Shown: positions 37,201-49,930 of the stretch, one piece after another
Numbering within the stretch: position 1 is the stretch's first letter
How the letters are laid out: each line of letters begins with the position of its first letter
From: Hypericum androsaemum
Lineage: Eukaryota; Streptophyta; Magnoliopsida; Malpighiales; Hypericaceae
Assembly (NCBI GenBank): GCA_963995505.1
Contig: OZ023192.1
Location: 16,785,001 to 16,849,000 of the forward strand
Length of the DNA: 64,000 nt
Direction: 5' to 3'
Notes under the pieces: model-generated
What the model saw: only the letters and a program-made list of their open reading frames with translations
The model's database searches: none
Told to the model about the DNA's origin: nothing
Position numbers and translations under genes: made by a program

Positions 37201-39081
37201 TCATGGCAGAATACTTGGTTCCTGGAGCATTATCAACCTTCACTGTTTTCTCGATACTACTTCAATTATATTCTTCTTGGTTTGCTCAATGTCAGGGATG
37301 AAGGATGATGATTTTGGATTGAATTCTTCCCTCATGTGGATGCGAGCAGATGGTGATCGTGCAATGCAATCAATGAATTTTCAGGGACTTGGAGTCTCAC
37401 CGTGGATGCAGCCGAATGCTTCGATGCTCGGTCTTCAAACAGATATGTATCAGGCCATGGCCGCTGCTGCGCTTCAAGAGATGCGAGGAGTGGACCCTTC
37501 GAAATCAGCTGCTGCTTCAATGTTGCAGTTTCAGCAACATCAGAATATCCAGAGCAGGGCTGCTCTAATGCAGCCTCAAATGCTCCATCAGCAGGCTTTT
37601 CTTTCGGCTTCTCAAGAAAGCCAAACCCCATCCCAATCTCAAACTCAGTCGCACCTTATTCAGCAACAACTGCAGCATCAGCATTCCGTCAATGGTCAGC
37701 AGCAGCTGGTCGACCACCAACAAATTCCGAGCATTGTCTCTACTATGTCTCAATTTGCGCCGACTTCCCAATCCCATCCATCACCCTTGCAAGCTATGTC
37801 TTCCTTGTGCCAGCAACATAGCTTTTCCGAGTCCAATGGCAATCCTGTTGTATCACCCCTGCACAGTCTGTTGGCCTCATTTCCACAGGACGATTCGTCC
37901 CATTTGCTGAACATATCTCGAAGCAGTCCAATGCTATCTTCTTCTGGCTGGCACCCTGCTAAGAGAGCTGCAGTGGAACCTCTCTGTACTTCTACGGCAC
38001 CACATGGCGTCATTTCGCAGGCGGAACAGATGGTCCAACCTCAGACAACCATCCCGCAAAATTCTGTTTCCTTGCCTCCCTTCCCTGGTAGGGAATGCCC
38101 CATAGAGCATGACGGTGGAACTGATCCCCAAAGTCATCTTCTATTTGGCGTAAATATTGAGCCCTCGTCACTTCTCATGGCCAATGGAATGGCAGGTCTT
38201 AGGGGCGTTGGGAGCGACGGCGATTCCACGGTCATGCCTTACCCTTCTAACAATTACATGAGTAACGGAGGCACCGACTTTTCTCTTAATCCTGCTATGA
38301 CGCCTTCTAGTTGCATTGATGAATCGGGTTTCTTGCAGTCCCCGGACAATGTGGGCCAAGGAAACACAGCAAATACAACCTTTGTTAAGGTGCGTTATTA
38401 ATGTGGTTCGTATATTCTTGTATTTTCTTAGTATGCAACTTTGAAGATGCTTTGAGAAATGGCCGTGGATATTGATTTGGTTGTTTACAGGTTTACAAGG
38501 CAGGGTCCTTCGGTAGGTCACTGGATATCACCAAATTTAGCAGCTACCATGAGTTGCGCAGTGAACTTGCTCGTATGTTTGGCCTCGAAGGCCAGCTGGA
38601 GGACCCGCTGAGATCAGGCTGGCAGCTTGTATTCGTTGACAGGGAGAATGATGTTCTCCTCCTCGGCGATGACCCATGGCAGTGAGTTTTCTACGGAACT
38701 TTGCTGCAATTTTTTGGGACTTAACTTCTGAATGTTGGTGTCACTGAGCTTGTTATCATTGCGGACTAACGGTTCTTTCGGTAGCGTTACTAAGTTTTTA
38801 ACGCCATTGCATTGTCCATCACTGAGCATCACTAGTTCGCGTGTAGCATGATCAGCTCACTCGTTTCGTACTCATTTTCCAGGGAGTTTGTTAACAGCGT
38901 GTGGTGCATCAAGATACTTTCGCCGCAAGAGATGCAGCAGATGGGTAAGCAAGGCCTCGGACTTCTGAACTCGGTCCCTATTCAGAGGCTCTCCAATGGC
39001 ACCTGCGACGACTATGGTGGCCGGCAAGACTCTAGGAACCTGAGCACTGGTATAACCTCCGTCGGGTCTTTGGACTACTGA
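34206..39081 (+). CDS. ARF6: Auxin response factor, ARF6 type (fourteen coding exons)
   Basis: Coding exons: 34206-34248, 34549-34661, 34922-35020, 35101-35157, 35269-35424, 35501-35585, 35798-35888, 36210-36374, 36519-36641, 36837-36912, 37030-37177, 37296-38389, 38491-38681, 38883-39081; all phases join, giving 879 residues (Arabidopsis ARF6 about 930). The start [11 protein letters not shown] is diagnostic of the ARF6/8 clade. The B3 DNA-binding domain spans about residues 127-228 ([20 protein letters not shown] ... [20 protein letters not shown]), flanked by dimerisation segments; the auxin-response (ARF) domain follows to about 340. The middle region, mostly the 1.1-kb exon 12, is Gln/Ser/Met-rich, as in transcriptional activator ARFs. 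A C-terminal PB1 domain (about 751-850, [36 protein letters not shown]) binds Aux/IAA proteins. The product is a nuclear activator of auxin-responsive genes, in Arabidopsis needed with ARF8 for flower maturation. Next gene (remorin) is convergent. Confidence 0.97.
38610..38630 (+). promoter_or_regulatory. miR167 target site in ARF6
   Basis: GAGATCAGGCTGGCAGCTTG plus T in exon 13 is complementary to miR167 (TGAAGCTGCCAGCATGATCT) with about three mismatches, including the conserved one opposite the centre-side position, and equals the ARF6 site I remember from Arabidopsis. It encodes RSGWQLV within the PB1 domain. miR167 cleaves ARF6 and ARF8 transcripts. Confidence 0.93.
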
Positions 39082-40945
39082 ACATCATAACCTGTCAGAA
39101 TACTCTTCTTTTTCCTGTAATATTAGCATCATGCTCCCCGTCCGTCCGGCCCTTCCTTGGACCGGCCGGGGAGGTTCCCTACTCGTAGATGGAGTACCTT
39201 CACATGCATAAGCTATAACTGTAATTAAAAATCACTACCTTATCTCCCTTTCTCTGCAATTCAAGACATAACAAGAAGCCATAATCATTAGGGACACATC
39301 CATGAAGAACTTTACATAATATTGTAGTTGTTCTGCTGGTACAAGTTTGGATGAACCAGCGTCTTCTTTTTCTTGGTGGTTGCCTGATAAGACCTTTTTC
39401 TTAATCTCCGGTATTTAGAGTCGAGCAATAGCAGACCATATTAGGAGCGGTTTTCCGGTGTCCTTGTAGATATTATCATGTAGGTTCCACCTCCCATGTG
39501 AAGGGTCCTCAAAGTTACCCTTAAATTTCTTTTTTGGTAGGCCTAAAAGCATTAATGTGAAAATGGACTTTTCTTCCCACTGTTAGGTTCCTTTGGTGCC
39601 TTGAAAGTAATGCTTCAAGCCCCACATTAGGGCTTTTGCTTTTGACCATCTTATCAACATTGGCTGGATACACCTCTCTCTCTTCACATTGGCTGACCCA
39701 TTATGTATGTGGGTGGATGGCCTAGTTTGATTATCACTTTTTCCCACCTCTTTACTCTTGTGGGGTTCTCTCTATTCCAACTCTTCTAAGAAATCGACCT
39801 TCGTCACGAAGGTCGATTTCCTAGCCTCCATCCTATCATTTTCCATGTCGGATTGAGTTACGCCACAAGGGCGATTGGATTCCGATTTACGAAGAGGGAA
39901 GGATGCCAATTACGCGAGATTCGAGTCTGGTCTTGAGGACGAATGGATCGAGGATAACTCCGAGTCGAACCCGAAGCCTCGACACATTTATGGAAGAGTT
40001 TATGCAACCACCACCATTTGCTAATATGGAAATATGCTCAAGAGTATATGCCTACATAAGCAAAGGGATGGCACAATGTCGGTAGAGATCAAGGCAAGTG
40101 AGGCAAACCTATGGCCTTCTCTCTTCCACCTCATCCATTTGCTAGCTGCCTAATGTTAAATGAGATAGATATGATTTTTTTGATGAGCCAATGAATGAAA
40201 GCTAAAGGGTTTCAAGAAATGGCAAAGATAAGTTCTTTTCTCTGTGTGCGAGTCCGAGGTGGTCATCCCGTAACAAGTGGGGGAGACCCAGCTCGTGTGC
40301 TCCATGATTGCAACTTTGTGGGGTATATGGATTAGAGGGTATGGAATTGTGACAAGGAAGGGCACTTCCATCCAAATAAAAATGGGCCAGTCGGATGGAA
40401 TCTCAAAGGAAGAATTGCCAATTCTTGTACATCTCATCAATATAAGAGGGTCCTTTCGTTTTGATTGAAAAGGGTAGGAATGGCCCTTTTGGTCAATTTC
40501 ACCTGCACTTGTCTCGACCATCTAGTTTAATTAGATGTCTCGAATTTGATCTTTGAAAATGTACCCAGTTTAAAACTCAATGGAAGAGACCATATTACCT
40601 TTTTGATTCGATCCAACTAAAATTTAAATTAATCGGTACAACACATATTCCGAGCGAGTTGCCAAGTAATAAAGTCGTCAAGGAGGTGCTTGGTTGTTTC
40701 ACATATTAATGGAACATGTGCCAAATCACTTTGTTATATGCGATCTCTCCCTAGTAGTATTAGCTGGCATTGACAATTCCGATCCAATGCGAAATAATTG
40801 AATTCCCGTTGATCAATTTTTTGTTCAGAAAACCAATAAATCAACTAGTTGTTTAATCAAGTTTTGATTTCGAATATTTAGGAATACAACAAGTCAAATG
40901 ATTTATGTCAAATAATATTAGAGACACGGTTTATCTGAATTTTTT
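39082..40945. other. Intergenic DNA after ARF6
   Basis: The first ~150 bases are the ARF6 3' untranslated region. A dispersed repeat piece at 39417-39460 matches 7845-7910. A perfect short palindrome lies at 39790-39820. Frames at 39903-40085 and 40156-40521 have no recognisable domain; no other gene seen. Confidence 0.5.
39790..39820. repeat. Perfect 15-bp inverted repeat, 1-base spacer
   Basis: GAAATCGACCTTCGT at 39790-39804 and its exact inverse ACGAAGGTCGATTTC at 39806-39820. It would fold into a hairpin or cruciform. No A/T tail or coding context suggests a function. Confidence 0.9.
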
Positions 40946-40950
40946 ACAAT

Positions 40951-41979
40951 TGTTGGAGCACAAAAATTATATGCCGGATTTTGGACGAAGATGGTTGTTT
41001 CCGGGTTTGCGTGGAAAGGTCCGGACTCGTCGTTGTCTTTGGACGGCCCATTGGATCACTCAGTTCACTCTAAGGCTGACGGTAGTATACCGCCCTTCGA
41101 GGCGGGCGGTAGTATACTGCCCTTCATGTGCAAGCATGGGCGGTAGGATCCGCTTTGGAACATGAGCGGCAGGACCAGTTCGGCCTTTCTCTTGGTTGAA
41201 GGCGGAAGGAGAATTCTGCCTAGGGCCTGAGCGGAATGAGCCCGCTCGGAGGAGCTGGCGGTAAGGCCCGCTTTGGAGCCCGGGCGGTAGGCCTACGAGT
41301 TTCCGCTTTGAAGGCAGTAAGGCCCACCTTTCACTTCGTGTTTGCGGGCGGAGGATGAGGCCGGGTAGTAGGTCCGATTCCGCTTAGGGGCCCGGATGGA
41401 TTCGACGATCCCGCCTTGGGGGCCCGGGTAGAAAGCTCGTCTTGGTCCATGTAGGCGGAAGGCTTGGGCCCGTTGTGGGTTTAAAGACGGTAAGATGTTT
41501 AGGCGATGACAAGCTTAAAATGAGCTTTTGCGTAGAAGGTTCGAGAGAATCGGGTCGGCTCGGCTTATGTTTTCCTAAGTAGAGCCGGGATTTCAGATAT
41601 TCCAATAAGACTTTGGGGCACAGTTGCTTGGGCAACACGACCAGCATATTCCTAATCGAAGACGAGATCTGTTCATATGAGGAAGACGATTTATATTTTT
41701 CTATTCTAAGCCGGGTTAATTTGGAAACAAAATATTCACTCGGGACGGCGTTTCTTGCACGGGAAGGATGGAGCTAGGTCAAGATGTGCTATATAAAGGG
41801 AGCTCGGACAATGGAGACGGACATCAACCAACAACACAACACAACAATTACTTTACTATCTTTATCGTTTTCTTAGTACGTAGCCTAGCATAGCCGGTAG
41901 CCTAACATAGCTTTAGACCGACCTTGGGACGACCACTCCGGATCCGTCTCGAGTTACTTGTTCTCTTTTCCCCGCAACA
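40951..41979. mobile_element. Solo LTR (1,029 bp) with intact 5-bp target duplication
   Basis: Starts TGTTGGAGCACAAAAATTAT and ends TTCCCCGCAACA, giving TGTTG...CAACA ends. ACAAT flanks both sides (40946-40950 and 41980-41984). TATATAAA at 41790-41797 is a credible retrotransposon promoter, so the plus strand is the sense strand. A long GC-rich U3 (41000-41500) holds imperfect repeats of GGGCGGTAGG..CCGCTTTGGAG type. No internal element DNA remains, so this arose by LTR-LTR recombination. LTR length and style suggest Ty3/Gypsy, but with no coding region I cannot prove it. Confidence 0.92.
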
Positions 41980-41984
41980 ACAAT

Positions 41985-43136
41985 ATTTAATTTTTGGTCA
42001 AATTTATTGTAATGACTAATGAGCACCAATATCTCTTTCTTCGAGAGATGCTAATGTCCTTAAAACATTGTAGCAACTTTTCCATTATTCACGCGAACAA
42101 CGAGCAACAAAAGTTGTTCAACTTTATCAATTGAATTAACCGGGAATTGAATTAAGTGGCTCAAGTAGTAAAGACATATTAAGGGAAAATGGATAGATTG
42201 AGCTCATTAGTGTTTATTGAGATTACTATATACTAGTTGGGAGGTAAGATTATTTATAAATATAAAAAACTTACTTATATATTGTTTTAAAATCTTGAAT
42301 TGGATACGAAAATTTTAACATAATATTATAGCAAGTCAATCTCGTATATATTATTGTATCTGTTATTGTAATATAGTATCATAGTGCCTTAAAATTTTGA
42401 ATTGGATACGAGGTTGAAGAGACAAAACGAGGAGATTTGTGCAAATTTTGATGAAGGCCTACTGGCTATCCTTTCTCTTTATAACCTTCTTGCTCGGTCC
42501 AATTTCTTGAACTGGATTGAGCCCAAGTTAGGCAAAAATAAAAAACGCAGCCTTGGATAGGAGCACAAGAGACTTTGTTTTGCTTTATATTAAACCGACA
42601 AAATTTTCTTAGCAATATTTAACGAGTCAAGGCTCAAAACAGTTTTATAAAAGTCTTTAATTTTTTTCGTAATAACTATTTAAGAAAATTCTGGAACCAA
42701 TGTGAAATTTGTCTTTAATTTCATAAAAGTCTTAAATTTTTCACAACTCTTTGAATTTATGTGTCCTTAGATTTTCAAACTGTCTTATATTTTCTGTAAT
42801 CATAACCTTATATTATGTGACCATATTATTAGAGTAAATGTCTAATCTAGTTTTCTTCCCAAAGAAATCTAATAATTTAAAGAACAGTAGATGATTCACA
42901 TCATTGTGGCAATAGTCTTAAGTATTGATTAATGAATAAACAAGGTGGAGTTCCACCAAAAGGAAGAAAATACCAAGCCTGGAAACAATGGCTATTACCC
43001 CTCCTTCAATGCAAATGAGCAAGGATCCGGGGGCTGCGAAGAGGATCCGAAACAAGTGCGATAAACGAGGGCCACGTCGAGCTGATATACGAGCTGAACT
43101 CCCTCGCACTCTTCTGTACAAATTGGTCTGGTAATT
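41985..43136. other. AT-rich spacer, partly remorin 3' untranslated region
   Basis: A phrase containing TTGAATTGGATACGA recurs at about 42295 and 42398. Bases about 42900-43136 are transcript-like and probably the 3' untranslated region of the minus-strand remorin gene. No other gene seen. Confidence 0.45.
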
Positions 43137-45993
43137 TTATGACCGCCAACCACAGCATAGACAATGGGATGATGGCCACCAACCGCAGCATAGACGATGA
43201 GATGATGGCATTTGCCCCGTCTGTCGAATGTATTCTGCTTGTGCTGCAGTTCTTTCTGCATCTCGACTTTTCCTAGATTCGGCTGCAGCCCTTTTTTCTT
43301 CTGATTTTTGCCTTGCCATGGATATCTTCTTCACCATTTTCGCTTGTGCTTGGGCTCGCATTTGCTCCACTCGAGCCTGAAAGTGTAGCGACAAGTAAAG
43401 CAACATTGTAATGCAACATAACTCGACTTTGGAGACATTTCTGCAATCCGTAAGGAAAGACAGGAAGCCATCACTTGTAAGTACCTCCATTCTTTGCCTT
43501 TCTGCTTCTAATTTTGCTTTCTGCTGACTTTCCCATGCTTGTATCTGAATCTCTTCACGTTTATATCTGAAACATTGCAGCGAAGTTTCGATAAGTAAGA
43601 CATAAAAGTGGCACATCGAGTAGGATAAAGTATCTTAAATTTGCTATGCTTGAACCACATTCAAGAGAGACAAGTGAACTGAATTCAGACACCTTGCAGC
43701 ATGTCTTGACTTCTCAGCTTCTTCCCATATAGCTGCCCGCTTCTCATACTCGATCCTCTCTAGCTCCTCAAGAGCACAAGTTTCAGCTGAAGCTGCTTGC
43801 TTTTCCTGATCATCTTTACTTGCCCATGCAGCAATGTTCATCTTGCCTAGTTGGACACCGAGAGCGACAATCTCGCTTCTCGTTTTCAGTTTCAACTCCT
43901 CATCGGTTAATTCCCTCTTACCATTTTCAGTTATATGATGGCAATTGTTATCAGTGCCACGCTCCATAGGTGTGCCACCTGGTCCTCCTCTTCGAGGAGT
44001 GGACGGAATGGATGAAGTTGGGCTACGGAGTGGTGTTGTTGCACCCATAGGAGTAGCAGCTCTTGAAGGCTCTAGGCTTGTAGCAGGGGTCATTTCAGTC
44101 CCCATATCTCTCATACATACTGATCTTATCACCGGAAGAGCTGCAAAATGACATACAAGATCATCAAACAAGACCATCTGCAGGACATCCTCACAAAGTG
44201 GAAAAATAGCCTCAGCAGACTTGGGATATCCCGCACTTCCCACGCGTGGTTAGATAGATGCAATACTGCTTTGCAGTAAGAGATAACCAGCATGCATAAA
44301 GACAAATTTTTTTGGTTCGGGCACCTTATACGGAAATTAGCGATCAAATCGAAACAGATTGTTATCTACCAGACTTAAGGTGCACAGAAAACAGCAGCTA
44401 TCTTACAATCAATAGCATAATATAGTAACAAGAGTTACCTGTTGCGTCTTCTTCGGGACTTCTGATACACGACAAATTTCTTTCATCCACTTCATTCAAA
44501 TCCTTAATCTGCGTACACTGATCAATCAGAGCGCTACTCCCATAACCTTTCGTAGGAACGGGATGGGCTGTGGAAGGATCAAAAGAGAACTTCTCTAACA
44601 TCATTTGTGGAGAAGGCTGACAGACATCAACACGTTTTAAGTCAGCGATTCTGCCAACTGATGACTTTGGATCATGGCTAGCCAACTCATGAATAACCCT
44701 GATGGTATTTGTCGCTGGCCCCCGATTAGCTTGGCTGCTAACACTGCTCTTCTTAGCTTGATTTTGCTGCACATTTTGTCTCGACATTATCCACTTCTCA
44801 GCGTCATTCCACTTTGATGACATGGGCCTCGAAAGTGACCGGGTAAATTGAGCATGTCCCGCCCTCTCCTTATGGAACTCGAAGCTGGACGAACTAGCAT
44901 TACTATCATAATCCAGATTCTCGTCTTCTGGGGTTCGCATCGGGTGAATTGCACTCGAGTCACCACCTTCACCCTTTGAGAACTGCTGCATTTGACCATG
45001 AACAAAATCGCTTTTTCCCTTGGGCAATGTCTGCTTTGGCTGAGTAGATACATGATCCATTTGTCCTGTGCCAAGCTCATTCGGCATTTTCGTGGATGTT
45101 ACTGCAACCGAAGAGATAAATCAGAAACACTGTAGAAGCTTACAATAAACCATTACACCATCTAATGCAAACCTCCAGACAAGCTCAACCACACTAAGAT
45201 TAGCTCAAAGATATAACCCACCTGTTAGCTGCCAAGTTGCAGGAAGTTCAAATTTTCTACAAGAAACAAAAACCGAGATAACGACAAGCTCCACAAACCT
45301 TCATCGTCGAGATCTCCAGAATCCGAGGTCAATAAGCTGTTCTTGACAAACTCCGAATCGTCCAGCCTGGCTGGAGAAGTTCTAGCAGAATTGCTGCCTG
45401 ACACATCTTTCTTTTTACCATTCAGAGGCCCTATCAGCTTCATCCTCAGCTTACTTGGAGATATCATACCAGTCTACAAAAACGGAGGAAGAACAACAGA
45501 GTTAAAAACAGACAAATCCAACCTAGAAACACAATACCACAAATTATACAAATTCAACCCAATTTGCTTTCACATTTAATAGCAACAAAACTCAAACCAA
45601 TGGGAAATGGTCCAAGTAAGAGACTTCGATTCACCTAAAGAAGGCATTGGTTCAAGCCTCGCGAATGTTTGAGAGAGCTACCCTAAAATAGGGCCCGAGA
45701 GTGCTCGACTCATAAAAAACTCGGTACTTAAAGCAACCCAGATCACTTGAGGCCAATAATTTACAATGCACAAGCATGCAAATCAAGATCGGTGTAAAGC
45801 ATAAATCTTTACAAACAAAACAACAACAAAATCAAAATCAAAACTTTAAGGCAAAGATAGCAAATTTACTCGCCAACACAAGTGAAGAAACACAAATTAA
45901 CAAAAGGGTACTCAAATCCTCATCTACAAAAGCTAAGTACACTATAAAGATGCAATTTTTCACCTGCGCCTTGTGTATCCTCTCGTACTCCAT
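43137..45993 (-). CDS. Remorin family protein with long N-terminal region (six exons)
   Basis: Minus-strand exons in order: 45993-45964, 45473-45299, 45101-44439, 44140-43693, 43566-43485, 43376-43137; phases join to 545 residues (related Arabidopsis AT1G30320 about 510). It starts MEYERIHKAQTGMISPSKLR, typical of the long plant remorins. Residues to about 290 are Ser-rich and disordered, with WNDAEKWI, a conserved motif of this group. Then follows a Pro/Arg/Gly patch (TPRRGGPGGTPM) and, from about 345, the Remorin C-terminal domain: EIVALGVQLGKMNIAAWASK, coiled coil WEEAEKSRHAARYKREE, IQAWESQQKAKLEAE, MARQKSEEKRAAAES. Remorins are plasma-membrane nanodomain scaffold proteins; the C-terminal Cys-containing tail helps membrane anchoring. 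Here the tail carries an in-frame 33-bp duplication (separate entry). The promoter region near 46090-46150 has GA and TATC microsatellites. Confidence 0.94.
43143..43208 (-). repeat. In-frame 33-bp tandem duplication in the remorin tail
   Basis: Units 43143-43175 and 43176-43208 are 33 bases each with about four differences. Each codes for a PSSH.LCCGW.-type 11-residue segment, so the protein ends with two Cys-Cys motifs instead of the single short Cys-bearing tail I remember for the family. Confidence 0.9.
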
Positions 45994-48900
45994 TGAACTG
46001 GATCTCCTCTCTCTCTCTAAAATTGGTGCATTAATAAGATATTCCTTGAGGAGTGGTCTTGGCTTGCATTGGTAATGACAGACAGGAGCTATAGGGAGAG
46101 AGAGAGGAGAGTGACTATTGTGAATCTCACGATTTATCTATCTATCTATCGATCCAGTTTTTTTTATTATAAAATTTGGTATCCGGTTCACTAGTCAGAT
46201 TAATACATGTTAAAATCAAGTGTTATGTTCTCAAAAAATCAAATTCGGTATTAAGCTAGAATAACGTTATCGACAATGTTACATTCGTCATCCATTTTGC
46301 ACTCGATAATAAAATCTGGTCTCCAGTTTACCAATCTGACTAATTTATATAAAAATCAGTTAATTTTTTTTAAAATGGCAAAAATTATAAAATTCCCAAA
46401 AAATTAAATTCGATATTAAACTAGAACAATGTAACATCATGATAGTAAATCTAAGTGCTCATTGTACCTATCTAACATTTTTTTAGAAGGGTTGTACCCG
46501 TCTAACTAGTTTAATAAGCTTTTGTCTTTCTTCTTTCCCCCATCTCTTGAAACAGTACAATAGTAGCGTGGGATGGGCCCCACATCTATAAGCCCGGTGG
46601 TGGTCCCCACCGGTCCAACATGTTTTGATCGGCGATTCTTTGACCGATCCCCAGCCGAGGAATTGAACGAGAGGAGAGAGCTTTTACGGTTTTACCAGTC
46701 CAAAAAAGTAGTTCAATTAATAAAGATTGGTTCCTAAAAAAGAAATTGATGGGTGCTATTTTATTTTGGATATTTTAAAACAGACATAAAATTTATTTTT
46801 ATCACAAAAAATTGAAATAAAAAAGATAATTTTTTGAACTGTTGAATTCAGATTCAAGCTATTATCAAATTCTAATGATGTATTTTTTTCATTTATAAAA
46901 GTTTTTTTTTTGAAAATTTCATTTATAAAACTTAAATGTAATATTTTATTAAAGGAGCTAAAATTCTTTATAACTTTGACTAATTTCAATCTGTAGAAAA
47001 CATATTAGAATATTTGGAATTGGAGGGGAGGGACAAAGAATGATTAAAAAATGTAGAGTTTTTCACTTTGCTCTGTTGAGGAACTGTTGTTATAAGTAAA
47101 TGCCTCCATGTCAATCAATCAATCAAATAAATGTTACGCAAAGCACCAAGTAATAATTGGAGATGGAACTACTTTTGTTTCTTTCTGAGCTTTCCCCACT
47201 GTAATTATCATGTCAGCATAGAAACATTTACCAAGCTTCCACCATTAATTAATATAGACTTTTTTATGGTAAATTGATATGGACTTCTCCGTCGCTTGCA
47301 TTGTTCAAGAACAAAAATAATGGGAAACATCATTGTTTTAAAAATGTGGATCAATCGATAATCTGACTGAGACTCGATAATGAGGTCGAGTTATTTTTAT
47401 GCAAAATTTAGGAATGTAGTTTGACCAGTCAGCTCATTCGAGTAGACTGACCGGTCTAGATCAAATAGACCAAAAATATTTTTCAAAAGAATATTTTTTA
47501 GAGTTTGTTAGCTTAAAAATGATCAAATTATAATTTTAGTACTTGTGTTGATAAACTTTGTAATAAAATTAGGAAAATATTTATAATTATTTGGTATTCA
47601 AATATTTAGACCATTGTTCTTTTTCTGGACATTATCGTCCTTCCATGTCTAGACTTTACCTCATATGGTTATCCGTCCATTTTTACTGATTAAACTTTAA
47701 AGAGACCTATTTATTTTATAATCTTTAGGTAATGAGACCAATAGGCTAGATTGGTCCCTTGTGGAGGACAGATATATAATGGAATTTCAGAGAACAACAA
47801 ATGGAAAAGAGGATATTTTTTTTATAATCGGAAAAGAGGATTAACAAGTAGTTAGATTCATTCCCTTTTGATTTTCTTTCGGCGGTAAAAAATTGTTAGG
47901 TATAGTAGGAGTAAGAGGCATGATATTTTAATTTATTGCACTTTCAACAAATCTTGTCTCACCCCGTAATTGTGGTTACGAAATTTATTTACGGAATGCT
48001 AATTTTTTTTGATGAAACTAACTGGTATCATTATATTATTAGATTTGACTAATCCAATTTTGAATGATCACAAAATTTTTTGAAAAAATAAATATCATTA
48101 TTTTGTTTCAAAATATTAGATTAATTTTATTGCCAGTTAATATTTTACTTTATTGCAATCTCAACAAATCCAGTCACACCTGGTAAATGGGGGTACGAAA
48201 TTTATTTATGGAATGAGAAGTCAATAGAAAAGGAAACCCAATTAAAAATGGACCCCAGAATAAGGTTGCGCATGAAGAAACGAGGTATTACTGTATTAGT
48301 TACGTATTGTCATTTTCTGTACTTCAATGACAAGTCTGGGTAGAGCAGTTAAATTGTTCAGAGTAAAATAAAAATTTATGTTCTCTAATATAAAAGGTCT
48401 CATCATAATTGACTCAAATTTTAAGAGATTTTGATTTCATCAAAAGAGTATATGGTTCAAATTTTACGAAGAGATACACAATTGAGAAAAATATTTTTAT
48501 ATAAAATTTGACAATGCTCGATTTTAAACGTCATAAATTTATCAAAATATATTGGGTTTTACTTAAAAAATCTGAATCTGATCAATGGTAGGATTTCGAC
48601 GCTGCATTTCTTGATTTTCTGATGAGAGGTGAGAACATTTTATTAGAACTTTAAGAGGAAGGCTTTTTTATTTTTTTATAAAACCAACAAATCTAATGGG
48701 CTTGTGAAGTTTGAATGAAGGAAATGGGCATAATTATTTTTTTGAGGGAGAATGGGCATAATTTTTGTGACCAATGGTATAGGAAGCTGCCGTGTAGGTG
48801 GTGTCAGACTAGAAAAAAATGGCTCAGAAATCTACAACGTGACCCTTTTGCCTTTTCACCTATTTAATTGCTCACTACCATAAAAAAGCTAAATGTTTAA

Positions 48901-49816
48901 AAAACCATAAAAGTTAATTAATTTCTTGCTGACCCCTGCAATATTTTTTTAAGCAGAAGTAATTTGATCGTAACCCAAAATTCACCATTGTTTTACCATA
49001 CCCGAAAAATAAGATAGTATTCTGAAATTTTAGTAATTCAAACACTTTTGTTGCAGATAACTGATAACTCAGATAATTAAAATGCAGTTATCCCTTGAAT
49101 GTAAAGCTTTCCCCTCAATCGGCACTTTGTAATGGATGCATACCGATAGTTTTTGTCTTACTCCTCCAATATTTATACCTTTAGACCCGAATTCTAATCC
49201 GTCTTTTATCATTTAACTAGATTTCAAGAATAAGTATCTTCTCCAAACTTCTTTTGAGGTCTTCTCTTGCCTAGTTGCAGATATTTCATGTAGAAAATAT
49301 TTGTTTACAATTATTTAAATTTAGTTACATTCACGTTCAAAATTAATTAAACCATAATTGATCATTATTAATATTATTTGATTATTATTGCATACTTTTT
49401 CATTGTTCATCTTAATATATCATATCTCCAAATTATTCTGATTAATAAAAATCAGAAGAAAAATGCAGCTGACATAAGTAAACAATATTTCATAGGTAAG
49501 GCGCTAGATCCATTTTTTATGGTCCTAAAATTAACTTTAGACATTACTAAAATAAAAGCCCAAAATAAGAATCTAGCTAGCTTAGCCAATAGGAGAGGTC
49601 TAACCTAACACATCAATTAAAACACCTGGAGAACATAGCTCCCTCCCCCGTATAATTCTGTCCACATTTTTTAATATAGAAATAAATCAATAATAGTGAG
49701 AATTGATTTAAGTGATAATCGAATTAAAAAATTTTTACAATTTTTTTGAATTAAAAATTATTATTAAAAAATCATCTTTAAATATACCTGACAATACTCG
49801 AGATAATAACAGAGTT
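45994..49816. other. Intergenic AT-rich DNA upstream of remorin
   Basis: Bases 45994-46160 are probably the remorin leader and promoter, with a GA tract (46093-46112) and (TATC)4 at 46135-46150. A decayed one-ended hAT MITE related to 17639-18097 begins near 47332 (CATTGTTTTAAAAATG, then GACCGGTC-type blocks to about 47475). A phrase with GTAATTGTGGTTACGAAATTTATTTA at 47968 has a decayed copy at about 48186. No gene seen. Confidence 0.45.
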
Positions 49817-49831
49817 AATAAAATGAAGACG

Positions 49832-49930
49832 CCAAAAGACTTGTAGTGCAACGACACAAGGCGTTGTATATAATCAGGAGGTCCAAGGTTTAATCCCTGG
49901 CGTAGACGAATTTACCTCTAAAAAAAATAA
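49832..49930 (+). mobile_element. Short tRNA-type SINE with 15-bp target duplication
   Basis: AATAAAATGAAGACG is identical at 49817-49831 and 49931-49945. The 99-base insert carries an A-box-like TTGTAGTGCAACGACA and a good B box GGTTTAATCCC about 45 bases later (RNA polymerase III internal promoter), and ends in an A-rich tail (CTCTAAAAAAAATAAAAT). This is the structure of a tRNA-derived SINE or a retroposed tRNA-like RNA. No separate body of the kind seen in long plant SINEs. Confidence 0.8.

Noticed and set aside
37332..38137. Long open frames on both strands over ARF6 exon 12
   Set aside because: Shadow frames of the Gln-rich middle region; the ARF6 frame explains the sequence.
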